Assembly: GCA_016931915.1 (NCBI GenBank)
Contig: JAFGDU010000154.1
Coordinates: 1 to 53,811 of the forward strand
Origin: Actinomycetota bacterium
GTDB lineage: Bacteria > Actinomycetota > Geothermincolia > Geothermincolales > RBG-13-55-18
Length of the DNA: 53,811 nucleotides
Direction: 5' to 3'
Positions 25,618 through 33,205 of this stretch are shown one piece after another; within the stretch, counting starts at the first letter, position 1, and every line of letters begins with the position of its first letter. The translations under genes and the position numbers were made by a program. Under the pieces are notes generated by a model. The model did no database searches, was not told the DNA's origin, and saw nothing but the letters and a program-made list of their open reading frames with translations.

Positions 25618-26811
25618 TCAAACCGCCAGGATGTGTATGGCCATGGCGGCTTCCTCGGGCTCTATGGCTCCGCCTCCGTTCTGCGTCAGCCCTATCCTCG
25701 CTCCCTCAACCTGCCTTTCTCCCGCCTCACCCCGCAGCTGCCAGACGATCTCCGCTATCTGGGCCAGGCCGGTGGCACCGACGGGATGCCCCTTACACTC
25801 CAGACCTCCGCTGGGGTTGAGGGGTATCTTCCCCCCCAGGGAGGTGGCTCCCGACTCGGCGAGGGACCCGCCCTCCCCGTAGGCACAGAAGCCGAGATGC
25901 TCGCTGGCGGCGAGCTCGGCATAGGCGGTGGCGTCGTGCACCTCCGCAACGTCCACGTCCCCGGGAGTTACGCCGGAGAGTTCGTATGCCTGCAGGGCCA
26001 AGCGGCGGCAGATATTGGCCCCATCCTCGCCGCGGTCCATACCGGAACCCAGCACCGAGGCGAGTATCTTCACCGGCCTCGACCCGTCCCTCCCTTTTAC
26101 GTAGTCGCCGCTGCATACCACCGCGGCCGCGGCTCCGTCGCCTATGGGCGAGCACATGGCCCGGGTGAGCGGGAAGGCCACCTCCCTGTCCGCCAGTACC
26201 TCCTCCACCGTGAACGCCTTCCTGTACTGGGCCTTGGGATTCAGCGTGCTGTGGTTGTGGTTCTTGGAGCTGATGGCCGCGAGCTGCCTCTGCGTGGTGC
26301 CGTACTTCTCCATATGGCGTCTGGCCTCGCGAGCGTATATATCCATGAAAATGGTATGGGGGTTCTGCCCGCTCTGCAGGGCTTCGGCGATCATCTTCAT
26401 GCTCTCCTCGACGTCCGTTCCCCCGATGAATGATTGCATGACCCTGGACTTTTCCGGGTGATACAGCTTTTCCATGCCCACCGCAAGGGCCAACTCGCAT
26501 TGGCCCGACGCCACGTAGAGCCAGGCGTTGTGGAGGGCCGTCGATGCGCAGGCGCAGGCGTTCTCGACGTTTATGACCGGTATGCCACCGATGCCCAGGG
26601 GACGTAGAACCACCTGCCCCCGTATGGCCAACTGCCCCGCGTAGGCGCCCCACCCGGAGTTACCGACCGCGGCCAGCCCGAGCTCGTCCGAGGTCACTCC
26701 GGCGTCCTCGAGAGCGTTCTCCACCGCCTCGCGGGCAAGCTGTTTCATGCCCGAGTCCAGGAACTTCCCGAAGGGGGTCATCCCCACTCCGATTATATAC
26801 ACATCGCGCAT
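25618..26811 (-). CDS. Thiolase (SCP2-type acetyl-CoA acyltransferase)
   Basis: A 397-residue thiolase-fold enzyme, expected to cleave 3-ketoacyl-CoA with CoA. The nucleophilic Cys is in VENACACASTALHNAW (about residue 84). The loop histidine is in AEVHDATAYAEL and the second active-site motif is GGLECKGHPVGATGLAQI. The C-terminal LTQNGGGAIEP lacks a CxG, as in the SCP2 subgroup. I start it at ATG 26811 (MRDVYIIGVGMTPFG) after GGGAGGA; an upstream in-frame ATG would overlap the operator. First gene of the thiolase-SDR-TetR operon. Confidence 0.92.
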   Translation of the reverse strand: MRDVYIIGVGMTPFGKFLDSGMKQLAREAVENALEDAGVTSDELGLAAVGNSGWGAYAGQLAIRGQVVLRPLGIGGIPVINVENACACASTALHNAWLYVASGQCELALAVGMEKLYHPEKSRVMQSFIGGTDVEESMKMIAEALQSGQNPHTIFMDIYAREARRHMEKYGTTQRQLAAISSKNHNHSTLNPKAQYRKAFTVEEVLADREVAFPLTRAMCSPIGDGAAAAVVCSGDYVKGRDGSRPVKILASVLGSGMDRGEDGANICRRLALQAYELSGVTPGDVDVAEVHDATAYAELAASEHLGFCAYGEGGSLAESGATSLGGKIPLNPSGGLECKGHPVGATGLAQIAEIVWQLRGEAGERQVEGARIGLTQNGGGAIEPEEAAMAIHILAV

Positions 26812-26869
26812 CTCATTCCTCCCGTCAGGGTTCGACCGGTGGGTCATGCAGGATCGATTTAGATATAAT

Positions 26870-26896
26870 AATGACCATAATAGTATTATAGTCATT
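26870..26896. promoter_or_regulatory. 27-bp palindromic operator, copy 2
   Basis: Half-sites AATGACCATAATA and TATTATAGTCATT flank a central G and match as inverted copies at 12 of 13 positions. It starts two bases downstream of the -10 of the thiolase promoter (minus strand) and lies 140 bp before paralog B. It is 22/27 identical to the site at 10265-10291. Autoregulation by the TetR encoded in the operon is the simplest reading. Confidence 0.78.
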
Positions 26897-26897
26897 T

Positions 26898-26926
26898 ATG
26901 ATAGCTGCCCTGCTCCCCCTTGTCAA
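26898..26926 (-). promoter_or_regulatory. Sigma70-type promoter of the thiolase operon
   Basis: On the minus strand TTGACA (plus 26921-26926) and TATCAT (26898-26903) are separated by exactly 17 bp. The operator follows immediately, so repressor binding would block initiation. Confidence 0.75.
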
Positions 26927-27035
26927 CATAGCCCGATGTTGTTACGGAAAATACCCGGGGTGCCGATAAGAGATAGCGAGAATACACGGTTCTGTCCCGG
27001 GTGAGGCTTAGACTGTAGTTGCGAGAGGTATTTCC

Positions 27036-28142
27036 ATGAGCATCCTGCAGCCCTGCGAGGAATGTGGAGTCCCTCGCGTGGTGAAAAACGAATACATCTG
27101 GCTGGACAACGGAGATATAGTCCACAGGAGGGACCAGAGGGACCGCATAATCTTCTGCGAATGCGAGAACCTCGATCCGCTATTCCTGGGTATAGAGCGA
27201 ATCTACGGCTCACCCATCGAGCATATCATCTTAGACTGTATCCGCAGGACCTATCGTTCGTATTGCAAGCTATTCCTGCCCGGCGATGTGAGCGAACTGG
27301 TGAGGAAAGGGCAACTGGATGCGAAGACCCTGGATGATGGATTCGTGGAACTCGCGATCCCCATGGGGATCGGCAGGTTCGCATTCATGGACATGCGCCT
27401 GAAGTGGGACGAAAAAGACTTCTATACCGTCACTATCAGCGAGCCAAATTCGCTGCTCATGTGCGCCGCTTGCCATTGCGGCGCGATGGAGGCGATCCTC
27501 GGCTACGATCAATGGGTCGATTACTTCCAGGTGGAACCCGGTATCTACAAACTGACCGCTTTCCCCTCGTCACATCCCAGGGAACTCAAGGGAAAGATGA
27601 GGTGGGAGCGCTACTCACACAGCAAAGGAGGCCTGGAGCTGATGAGATGCTCCACGTGCGGGGCACCGGCGGCACTCTCCGAGAACCGCTGGTACCTGGA
27701 CCGGGGGATCATCGTGAACGGTGTCACGCAGCGGCGGATGGCGGTAATGGGGCCGAACCAGATCGACCCCATCTTCCGCGAACTGGAGTTGAGACTCGGC
27801 GATGACATCCCCAGGATCGTGGTGGAGGCACAACGCCGTTTCGCCGCCAGCGGCTTCTATACCATGAGCGAATACGGCAGTGTGGAGGAGTTTCGCGCCG
27901 CCCTCGCCATGAGGGGCCTCGGGAACCTGAAGGAACTGACGATCAAAAAGAGCGGCGTGCGCATGCGCATTGATAACGCGGTGCTCCACCTCATGATCGT
28001 GGGGATGATGCAGGGGGTCTTCGACGCCGCCCTGCAAACCGATTCCACCATCGAGTGGGAGTCCTCGCCGGGCGGGAACCTGGAGCTCGAGATCAAAGCG
28101 GCGAAGCGCATGGTCTCGCTCTACCGAGACATCGGGATATGA
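27036..28142 (+). CDS. Uncharacterised duplicated zinc-ribbon protein, paralog B
   Basis: Homolog of paralog A (6858-7922), 368 residues, of no family I can name. It has two copies of the same module: residues 7-77 (CEECGVP..IWLDNGDI....R..F..IEHII) and 205-273 (CSTCGAP..RWYLDRGII....R..VVEAQRR). The middle segment EPNSLLMCAACHCG matches the paralog's HPYSLPLFCGD, and the C-terminal region has MRGLGNLKE versus LRGLGYLKS. The four-cysteine content of the ribbons suggests Zn binding, either two knuckles per site or one site per dimer. It is transcribed away from the thiolase operon with the operator between them. GAGAGG precedes the ATG. No signal or membrane segment is visible. A function as cytoplasmic sensor, adaptor or enzyme accessory is open. 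Confidence 0.78.
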   Translation: MSILQPCEECGVPRVVKNEYIWLDNGDIVHRRDQRDRIIFCECENLDPLFLGIERIYGSPIEHIILDCIRRTYRSYCKLFLPGDVSELVRKGQLDAKTLDDGFVELAIPMGIGRFAFMDMRLKWDEKDFYTVTISEPNSLLMCAACHCGAMEAILGYDQWVDYFQVEPGIYKLTAFPSSHPRELKGKMRWERYSHSKGGLELMRCSTCGAPAALSENRWYLDRGIIVNGVTQRRMAVMGPNQIDPIFRELELRLGDDIPRIVVEAQRRFAASGFYTMSEYGSVEEFRAALAMRGLGNLKELTIKKSGVRMRIDNAVLHLMIVGMMQGVFDAALQTDSTIEWESSPGGNLELEIKAAKRMVSLYRDIGI

Positions 28143-28293
28143 GCAACCTCTCGGGGGGAGATCAGACCCCTTATCTCTCCGGGTATCTTCCACCACCGCG
28201 CCAGAATGCTTGCAAGCCTTCAATCCCCCGTGACGGGCACCGGCTCTCCGTGTCGTTTGCGTGTAGGCATCAATGGCCGTTTTCCGGCCACCC

Positions 28294-29907
28294 TCAAGTA
28301 GAGGTGTTGTGGTTGGAGAGGACGCGGGAATAGCGTGCGAGCTTGCCTGCGACGCGCGCCGCCCTCTCCGGAGTGGAGGCGGTGAATACCCCCGCCTTGC
28401 GCATGCGGAAGGAAGCCGAGCTCTCTCCCTCGTTCACGGCCACGGCGATGATCGGCTTTCTCTCCTGCTGCATCAGGCGCTTGATGCGGTGGATGATGGC
28501 CGTATCCGTCCACTGCCAGGCCTCTCCCGGGTTGATGCCTCCGGAGCCCTCCGGGTTATGCTCCCCGCGGCGGGTAACCGAATCCCGGAAGCCCTTCCAG
28601 ATGGACAGCTGGAAGAAGGGGAGCATGGCGATGCGGTAGCGCAGCATATTCAGAAACGGGCGCACCGAGGTCTTGAACATGTTCTCCAGCCAGAAGTCAC
28701 GGCCCATGAGCGTGCCCATGGTGATGAGTATGTCCACCTCGTCGCAGGTAGCCAGGGCGTCCATGACGCGGTAGTGGTTTTTTCTCTGCACGTTGCCCAC
28801 GATGTCCACGGGGTTGCGACGGCTCCAGAAGCTGGGAAGGAACTTGTCCAGTTCCGAGATGACGTCCCGCGGAAGCACGGCCAGCTCAAGCCCCTCGCGG
28901 TCGAAGGAGTCGGCGGCCGCCACGCCCCAGCCACCGCCCAGGGTCATCACGCCCACCCTGGACCCCCGGGGGATGGGCAGCGCCGAGAAGGCTGCCGCCA
29001 GGTCCACCAGCTCCTCCGTGGTCTCGGCCTCGATGATCCCCGCCTGCTCCATGGCCCCCTGGAAGAGCTCGAAGGGGCCTGCCAGGGAGCCCGAATGCGA
29101 CAGCACGGCCCGTTCGCCCTGCTGGCCCTTTCCCGCCTTGAGGGCTATGACCGGCTTGTGCGGGGTGATGCGCCGCGCCACCTCGAGGAACCTCCTGCCG
29201 TCCTTGATGCCCTCGATGTAGAGGATGATGGTATCCGTCTCGGGGTCGCCGCCCAGGTACTCGAGCCAGTCGCTGATGTCGGTGTTCGCGGCGTTGCCGC
29301 TGCCCACGAAGCGGCTGAAGCCCACGCCCTTGCGATATCCCCAGGTCATGAGCTGCACCCCCAGGTTGCCGCTCTGGGATACGAAGCCGACGCCGCCCTC
29401 GAGGGGAAAGACCGGTGCCCCCAGGCAGCAGAGGGAACTGGTCTTGCTGTAGATGCCCATGGTATTGGGCCCTACGATGGTGATGCCGGCCTGGTTGGCG
29501 ATGTCCGCCACCTTGCGTTCCATCCTGGCGCCTTCCTCCCCCACCTCGCCGAAGTTGGAGGAGACCACGATGGCATTGCGGACACCCTTTTCTGCTGCTT
29601 CGCTGAGCACGTCCGCTACCTTGCGGGCGGGGATGGCCACCACCACGAGGTCAATCTCGCCCTTTATGTCCTTGAGCGTGGGGTAAGCGGGAAAACCCAG
29701 CACGCGCTCCTCCCGGGGATTGACCATGAGCAGGTCGCCCCGGTAGCCGCCGCCGATCAAGTTCATGGGCATGTTGAATCCCCATTTGCCGAGCATATTC
29801 GAGGCTCCAACCACTGCCACCGAGCGGGGATTGAATAATCTATCGAAATCGCGGGTGAAGTTGTTTTCCTGCACTTTAAAACCCTGTAAAACCGATCTTC
29901 CGAGCAC
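28294..29907 (-). CDS. NDP-forming acyl-CoA synthetase, alpha-type (CoA-binding) subunit
   Basis: A 537-residue protein with the CoA-binding Rossmann domain first (LFNPRSVAVVGASNMLGKWG), then the succinyl-CoA-synthetase-like ligase domains (GPNTMGIYSK, GFVSQSGNLG, SGNAANTDISDWLEYLG). The phospho-histidine is likely the His of AVLSHSGSLAG. No ATP-grasp (beta) domain is attached, so a separate beta subunit is needed for acyl-CoA plus ADP to acid plus ATP conversion. None is found nearby. The ~100 C-terminal residues are less typical. The start is GTG 29907 with AGGAG upstream; a TATAAT -10 (minus) lies at 29931-29936. It could recover ATP from acyl-CoA products of the neighbouring pathway (inference). 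Confidence 0.85.
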   Translation of the reverse strand: MLGRSVLQGFKVQENNFTRDFDRLFNPRSVAVVGASNMLGKWGFNMPMNLIGGGYRGDLLMVNPREERVLGFPAYPTLKDIKGEIDLVVVAIPARKVADVLSEAAEKGVRNAIVVSSNFGEVGEEGARMERKVADIANQAGITIVGPNTMGIYSKTSSLCCLGAPVFPLEGGVGFVSQSGNLGVQLMTWGYRKGVGFSRFVGSGNAANTDISDWLEYLGGDPETDTIILYIEGIKDGRRFLEVARRITPHKPVIALKAGKGQQGERAVLSHSGSLAGPFELFQGAMEQAGIIEAETTEELVDLAAAFSALPIPRGSRVGVMTLGGGWGVAAADSFDREGLELAVLPRDVISELDKFLPSFWSRRNPVDIVGNVQRKNHYRVMDALATCDEVDILITMGTLMGRDFWLENMFKTSVRPFLNMLRYRIAMLPFFQLSIWKGFRDSVTRRGEHNPEGSGGINPGEAWQWTDTAIIHRIKRLMQQERKPIIAVAVNEGESSASFRMRKAGVFTASTPERAARVAGKLARYSRVLSNHNTST

Positions 29908-30084
29908 TACTCCTGCAATTATTGTGTGCCATTATATACGATAATCCGGCCGGGTGGGACAACCAACAGCCCGTGGATCGGGAGATGGATCCCTGTTCCG
30001 CTACTGAAAGGTTTTCCTTCTTCGAGGGCAGCCCCGCCGCCCGGCTGCGCGACCCCAACCAGAGATCGACAACGGTCAAAGGGC

Positions 30085-30525
30085 TCAGGCGCGCGGCCAT
30101 CCCTCCTCGTCCTTGTGGGTGAATATGCCGCAGACCAGGTCCTCGCGGCTGATGACACCCAGGATCTGCTTCTTGTCCTCCACCACCAGCAAGCGCACGT
30201 TGGCGTCGAACATCTTCTCCACCGCCTCCTGGGCGGTGGCATCGGGAGATATCGTCTGCGGCGGTACGCGCATGACGTCCTTCGCTTTCTCGGCCAGCAG
30301 GGAGTCGGGGCGGGTCATGACGAACAGCTTGAGTATATCCGAGTCCCTGACTATACCGACGAGCTCCCCCTTATCGTTGACCACCGGGAAGCCGGCATAG
30401 CGGTAGCGTTGAAACCTCCATACAAGGTCCTCTATGGGCTCGTTCTCGTAAACGCAGATCACGTTGCAGCTCATAAACTCGCTCACCGGCCGATCAGAGA
30501 GAACGTACATCTTGGCCATCCTCAT
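30085..30525 (-). CDS. Two-CBS-domain protein
   Basis: A 146-residue protein consisting of a tandem CBS pair, which binds adenine nucleotides and usually regulates a partner protein. CBS1: VSEFMSCNVICVYENEPIED, YRYAGFPVVNDKGELVGIV. CBS2: AKDVMRVPPQTISPDATAQE, VRLLVVEDKKQILGVISRED. I choose ATG 30525 because GGAGGG lies five bases upstream. It is the last gene after the antiporter, suggesting energy- or ligand-dependent gating of that transporter. Confidence 0.85.
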   Translation of the reverse strand: MRMAKMYVLSDRPVSEFMSCNVICVYENEPIEDLVWRFQRYRYAGFPVVNDKGELVGIVRDSDILKLFVMTRPDSLLAEKAKDVMRVPPQTISPDATAQEAVEKMFDANVRLLVVEDKKQILGVISREDLVCGIFTHKDEEGWPRA

Positions 30526-30641
30526 CACCCCCTCCACTGCCTGCAAGCAGGCAGTTTAGACCCGTCCCCATCCACGCCGATCGCGCCGGCACGCATATGC
30601 TCTGCCGTCGACGGGTACGATAACAGGTAATGCTCGGGCAT
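30525..30641 (-). CDS. Possible 38-residue peptide between antiporter and CBS gene
   Basis: A short frame (MPEHYLLSYPSTAEHM...) begins 12 nt after the antiporter stop. GGGGG lies seven bases before its ATG at 30641, and its TGA overlaps the ATG of the CBS gene (TGATG), as expected for translational coupling. No family is recognised and the second half looks non-specific, so it may be only a leader frame. Confidence 0.35.
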   Translation of the reverse strand: MPEHYLLSYPSTAEHMRAGAIGVDGDGSKLPACRQWRG

Positions 30642-30652
30642 ATTCATACCCC

Positions 30653-31894
30653 CTATTTTCTCTTTATCACCTTCGCCTCGCCCGCCTTGATCACGGCGAA
30701 GCGGGTGCATGGCGGGCCGATCAACTGGAAGATCAGTGTGGTGGCGGCGATGACCGTTACGGCCATCACTCCCAGTTCTACTCCCGCCGATCCGAACTCC
30801 TTGGCGCCGAACTCGAGTGCGGTCTCGATGGACAGCCCAATGGCCACGCCGGCCTGGGAGAAGAGGCACAGACCCAGGTAGCGGGAGACCGCGCTCGGTG
30901 CCTTGCCGATGCGCGCGCCCACGTACGTACCAGATTGTTTACCGATGGTACGGAAGACCACGTAGAGCAGGCCGATAATGCCCAGGGAGGAAAGTTTGCT
31001 CACATCCAACCTCGCCCCCACCAGGACGAAGAAGAGGATAAAGAGCGGCGGCGTTATGCTCCGCGCTACCTCGAACAGGTCGGGCCTGCCGTAGCGCGGC
31101 AGGTTGATGATGGTCATGCCCACGGCCATGTTGGCCAGGATGAGCGACAGGTTCAGGAGATTTGCCAGGGACGTAGTCACGAGGATGCTGCCGATGACGA
31201 AGATGAGTATGGTCCCTCGCGAGGTGATCTTGCGCACCAGCAGGAGGACCAGGACGCCGATGCCGAACCCCAGGGCCAGGGCGCCGAGGATCTCCGCGAA
31301 GGGCAGGAGTATGACCTTGGCGTAGTTCACCGTCTCCGACCCCGCCAGGAGGATCTTGGCGAAGAAAGCGGCGAAGGCATAGATGGCGATGGCCAGCCCG
31401 TCGTCTATGCCCACCACCGCGAAGAGGGTCGTGGTTAGCGGGCCGGACGCCTGGTATTCGCGCAATACGTCAACCGTGGCGGCTGGAGCGGTCGCCGAGG
31501 AAAGGGCTCCGAAGATAAGCGCCAGGTAGAGCTTGCGCGTGTAGACGTAGATGGCGATGGTCACGAGCAGGAACGCGCCCAGTGCCTCCAGTATTGAGAT
31601 CCACAGGATGGGCCGGCCCAGCTTCTTCAGGCCACGAAACGACAGTTCTCCGCCGATGTCGAATCCGATGAAGCCCAGGGCGAGGAAATTTATGAATACC
31701 AGGCTGTCCAGGGTCTGCGTATCCAATATGCCCAGAACGGAAGTACCCAGGATCACACCCAGAACGATATGGCCCACTACCTGCGGGATCTTGATTTTCT
31801 GGGCTAACAGGCCGATGCCCCATCCGAGGAACAGGGCCATGCCCGTGATGAGCAGGACCATATCCGCACTACGGGGTATAAGGTCCTCGAGCAT
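30653..31894 (-). CDS. CPA2-type cation/proton antiporter
   Basis: A 413-residue membrane protein with about 11-12 transmembrane segments, of the KefB/NapA (CPA2) type, exchanging Na+ or K+ for protons. Recognisable segments include IPQVVGHIVLGVILGTS, GFDIGGELSFRGLKKLG and ALIFGALSSATAPAATVDVL. The conserved acidic pair region is VVGIDDGLAIAIYAF, where the ion-binding Asp is kept. There is no C-terminal TrkA/RCK nucleotide domain; the downstream CBS protein may supply regulation. I start it at ATG 31894 (AAAGG, spacing 7); GTG 31909 is possible. Confidence 0.88.
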   Translation of the reverse strand: MLEDLIPRSADMVLLITGMALFLGWGIGLLAQKIKIPQVVGHIVLGVILGTSVLGILDTQTLDSLVFINFLALGFIGFDIGGELSFRGLKKLGRPILWISILEALGAFLLVTIAIYVYTRKLYLALIFGALSSATAPAATVDVLREYQASGPLTTTLFAVVGIDDGLAIAIYAFAAFFAKILLAGSETVNYAKVILLPFAEILGALALGFGIGVLVLLLVRKITSRGTILIFVIGSILVTTSLANLLNLSLILANMAVGMTIINLPRYGRPDLFEVARSITPPLFILFFVLVGARLDVSKLSSLGIIGLLYVVFRTIGKQSGTYVGARIGKAPSAVSRYLGLCLFSQAGVAIGLSIETALEFGAKEFGSAGVELGVMAVTVIAATTLIFQLIGPPCTRFAVIKAGEAKVIKRK

Positions 31895-32029
31895 GCCTGA
31901 GCCTTTCACAAGATGCTATGAAGAATATCTACATTCTCCAATATAGCATTACAGGCATGCTCGGCGTCAAAGCCTACTCCGCCGACACCTTGCGCGACGC
32001 TATGATGCAGGTTACGGACCGAGATACCA

Positions 32030-32050
32030 TTTTTGATATATAATCAAAAA
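32030..32050. promoter_or_regulatory. FNR/CRP-like palindrome over the -10 of the Crp-type gene
   Basis: Perfect 8-bp arms TTTTTGAT and ATCAAAAA around ATATA. It contains the FNR-like core TTGAT/ATCAA, but with a 5-bp rather than 4-bp spacer, and a TATAAT (32039-32044). Its position over the probable -10, 36 bp before the start codon, suggests autoregulation. Confidence 0.6.
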
Positions 32051-32085
32051 ACCGATGCTGCCTCACGTTGCGTTGACGGAGGAAA

Positions 32086-32766
32086 ATGATGGATGATGAC
32101 CGGCTGCGGGAGTTCCTGAACAACCTGGAGGAGGGACTGCGAGAAGAAGCGCGAGAGCTGTTCAAGCCGGAGAGCGTCGACCGCGAGCAGTACATCTTCA
32201 TAGACCAGGACGAAGCCACGCACCTTTATCTCGTCGAGGAAGGCACGGTGGAGGCGAACATCGTGCATGGGGACGGGAAGCTGTATATCCTCGGTTTCCT
32301 CTATGCTGGGGACGTATTCGGCGAGGGAGCCCTCTACGAGGAGGGGGTCTATTCATACTCCGCCGTCGCCCGCGAATCATCGCGTGTATGGAGGGTCAGC
32401 TGGGACGACCTGCAGTGGCTGGCCTCTCGGGATCCCCTGTTCGCCCTGCATATAATCAGGCTCGTCGTGCGCAAGCTCGATCAGGCATATTACAAGGACC
32501 GGTGCATCGCCGGGGAGAAAGTAGAAAAACGTATCGCATGCGTTCTCCTGGGTATGGCGGGCGAGATCGGGATAAGCGACAAGTGCGGCGTGGTCATCGA
32601 TACTCCCCTGACCAACCGCGACATCGCCGGCCTGGTAGGTTCCACGGAGGAGACGGTATCCCGCATAATGAGCCGCCTTAAAAAGGAGGAGATCCTGAGC
32701 GTAGATGGGAAGTACCTGGTGGTAAAGAACAAGGACGCTTTGAGGGCATATTTCGACGGCATCTAG
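32086..32766 (+). CDS. Crp/Fnr-family transcriptional regulator
   Basis: A 226-residue cyclic-nucleotide-binding-fold regulator. The beta-roll (FIDQDEATHLYLVEEGTVEA, LYAGDVFGEGALYEEG) is followed by the dimer helix (LFALHIIRLVVRKLDQAYY) and a Crp-type winged helix (LTNRDIAGLVGSTEETVSRIM). The N-terminal cysteines needed for an FNR [4Fe-4S] cluster are absent, so oxygen sensing by that mechanism is unlikely. The ATG at 32086 or 32089 follows GGAGG. A palindrome sits over its promoter. It lies upstream of the sulfur/redox gene group and is a candidate for its control. Confidence 0.9.
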   Translation: MMDDDRLREFLNNLEEGLREEARELFKPESVDREQYIFIDQDEATHLYLVEEGTVEANIVHGDGKLYILGFLYAGDVFGEGALYEEGVYSYSAVARESSRVWRVSWDDLQWLASRDPLFALHIIRLVVRKLDQAYYKDRCIAGEKVEKRIACVLLGMAGEIGISDKCGVVIDTPLTNRDIAGLVGSTEETVSRIMSRLKKEEILSVDGKYLVVKNKDALRAYFDGI

Positions 32767-32885
32767 GACGTGCTGTTGGGGTGGATCTCCAGGTATCCAG
32801 GTTTGATTTGGATCATGGTACGCAGGCGATATGCATATTATGATTTGAGCAGCAAGGAATAACAGGACAATACAAGGAGGTTGTA

Positions 32886-33026
32886 ATGGCCAAAAGTGAG
32901 AGCAAGGAAAAAGGAGGCCTCTGTTGCCCCCATTGCGCCGATTCGAAGTACCCGTGCGTAACCATGGAAAGGCTTATGCGCAAGGGAGAAGAGATTTCAG
33001 AGCAGAAGAAAGATAAGAAGGAATAG
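32886..33026 (+). CDS. Small Cys-rich (zinc-knuckle-like) protein, 46 residues
   Basis: A perfect AAGGAGGT seven bases before the ATG, and a terminator after the stop, support expression. The peptide has CCPHCADSKYPCV at residues 13-25 between a Lys/Glu-rich N-terminus and a Lys/Glu-rich C-terminal helix. The four cysteines and one histidine could hold a zinc ion or a persulfide. No family is recognised. It is 119 nt after the crp-type gene. Confidence 0.7.
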   Translation: MAKSESKEKGGLCCPHCADSKYPCVTMERLMRKGEEISEQKKDKKE

Positions 33027-33068
33027 GTGTGATACGAAGACCGTAAGTCCGTAAAGAGGTTTACAGGA

Positions 33069-33101
33069 AGAGGGGGCGGAGTATCCGCCCCCTCTGTATT
33101 T
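33069..33101 (+). terminator. Rho-independent terminator after the small Cys-rich gene
   Basis: An 11-bp stem AGAGGGGGCGG (33069-33079) / CCGCCCCCTCT (33085-33095) with loop AGTAT, followed by GTATTT. It separates the Crp-type/small-protein unit from the sulfur locus. Confidence 0.8.
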
Positions 33102-33194
33102 GACTGGTAACAGGTCCTTAAACTCCAGGATACCGGGCACGGACGGATGGCAGTAGGGGAAGGGAGCGCAAGACCTGTCATGCAGGGAATAAGA
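33102..33194 (+). repeat. Structured leader element, copy R1
   Basis: First of four related ~90-nt elements (others 36718, 37306 and 37397). Outer arms GTAACAGGTC (33107-33116) and AAGACCTGTCA (33170-33180) pair. An inner CC-rich/GG-rich pair and the tail TGCAGGGAATAAGAGGTG, which supplies the ribosome site of the next gene, are shared. It lies immediately upstream of the YyaL-type gene. Confidence 0.65.
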
Positions 33195-33205
33195 GGTGAA
33201 AGGCT

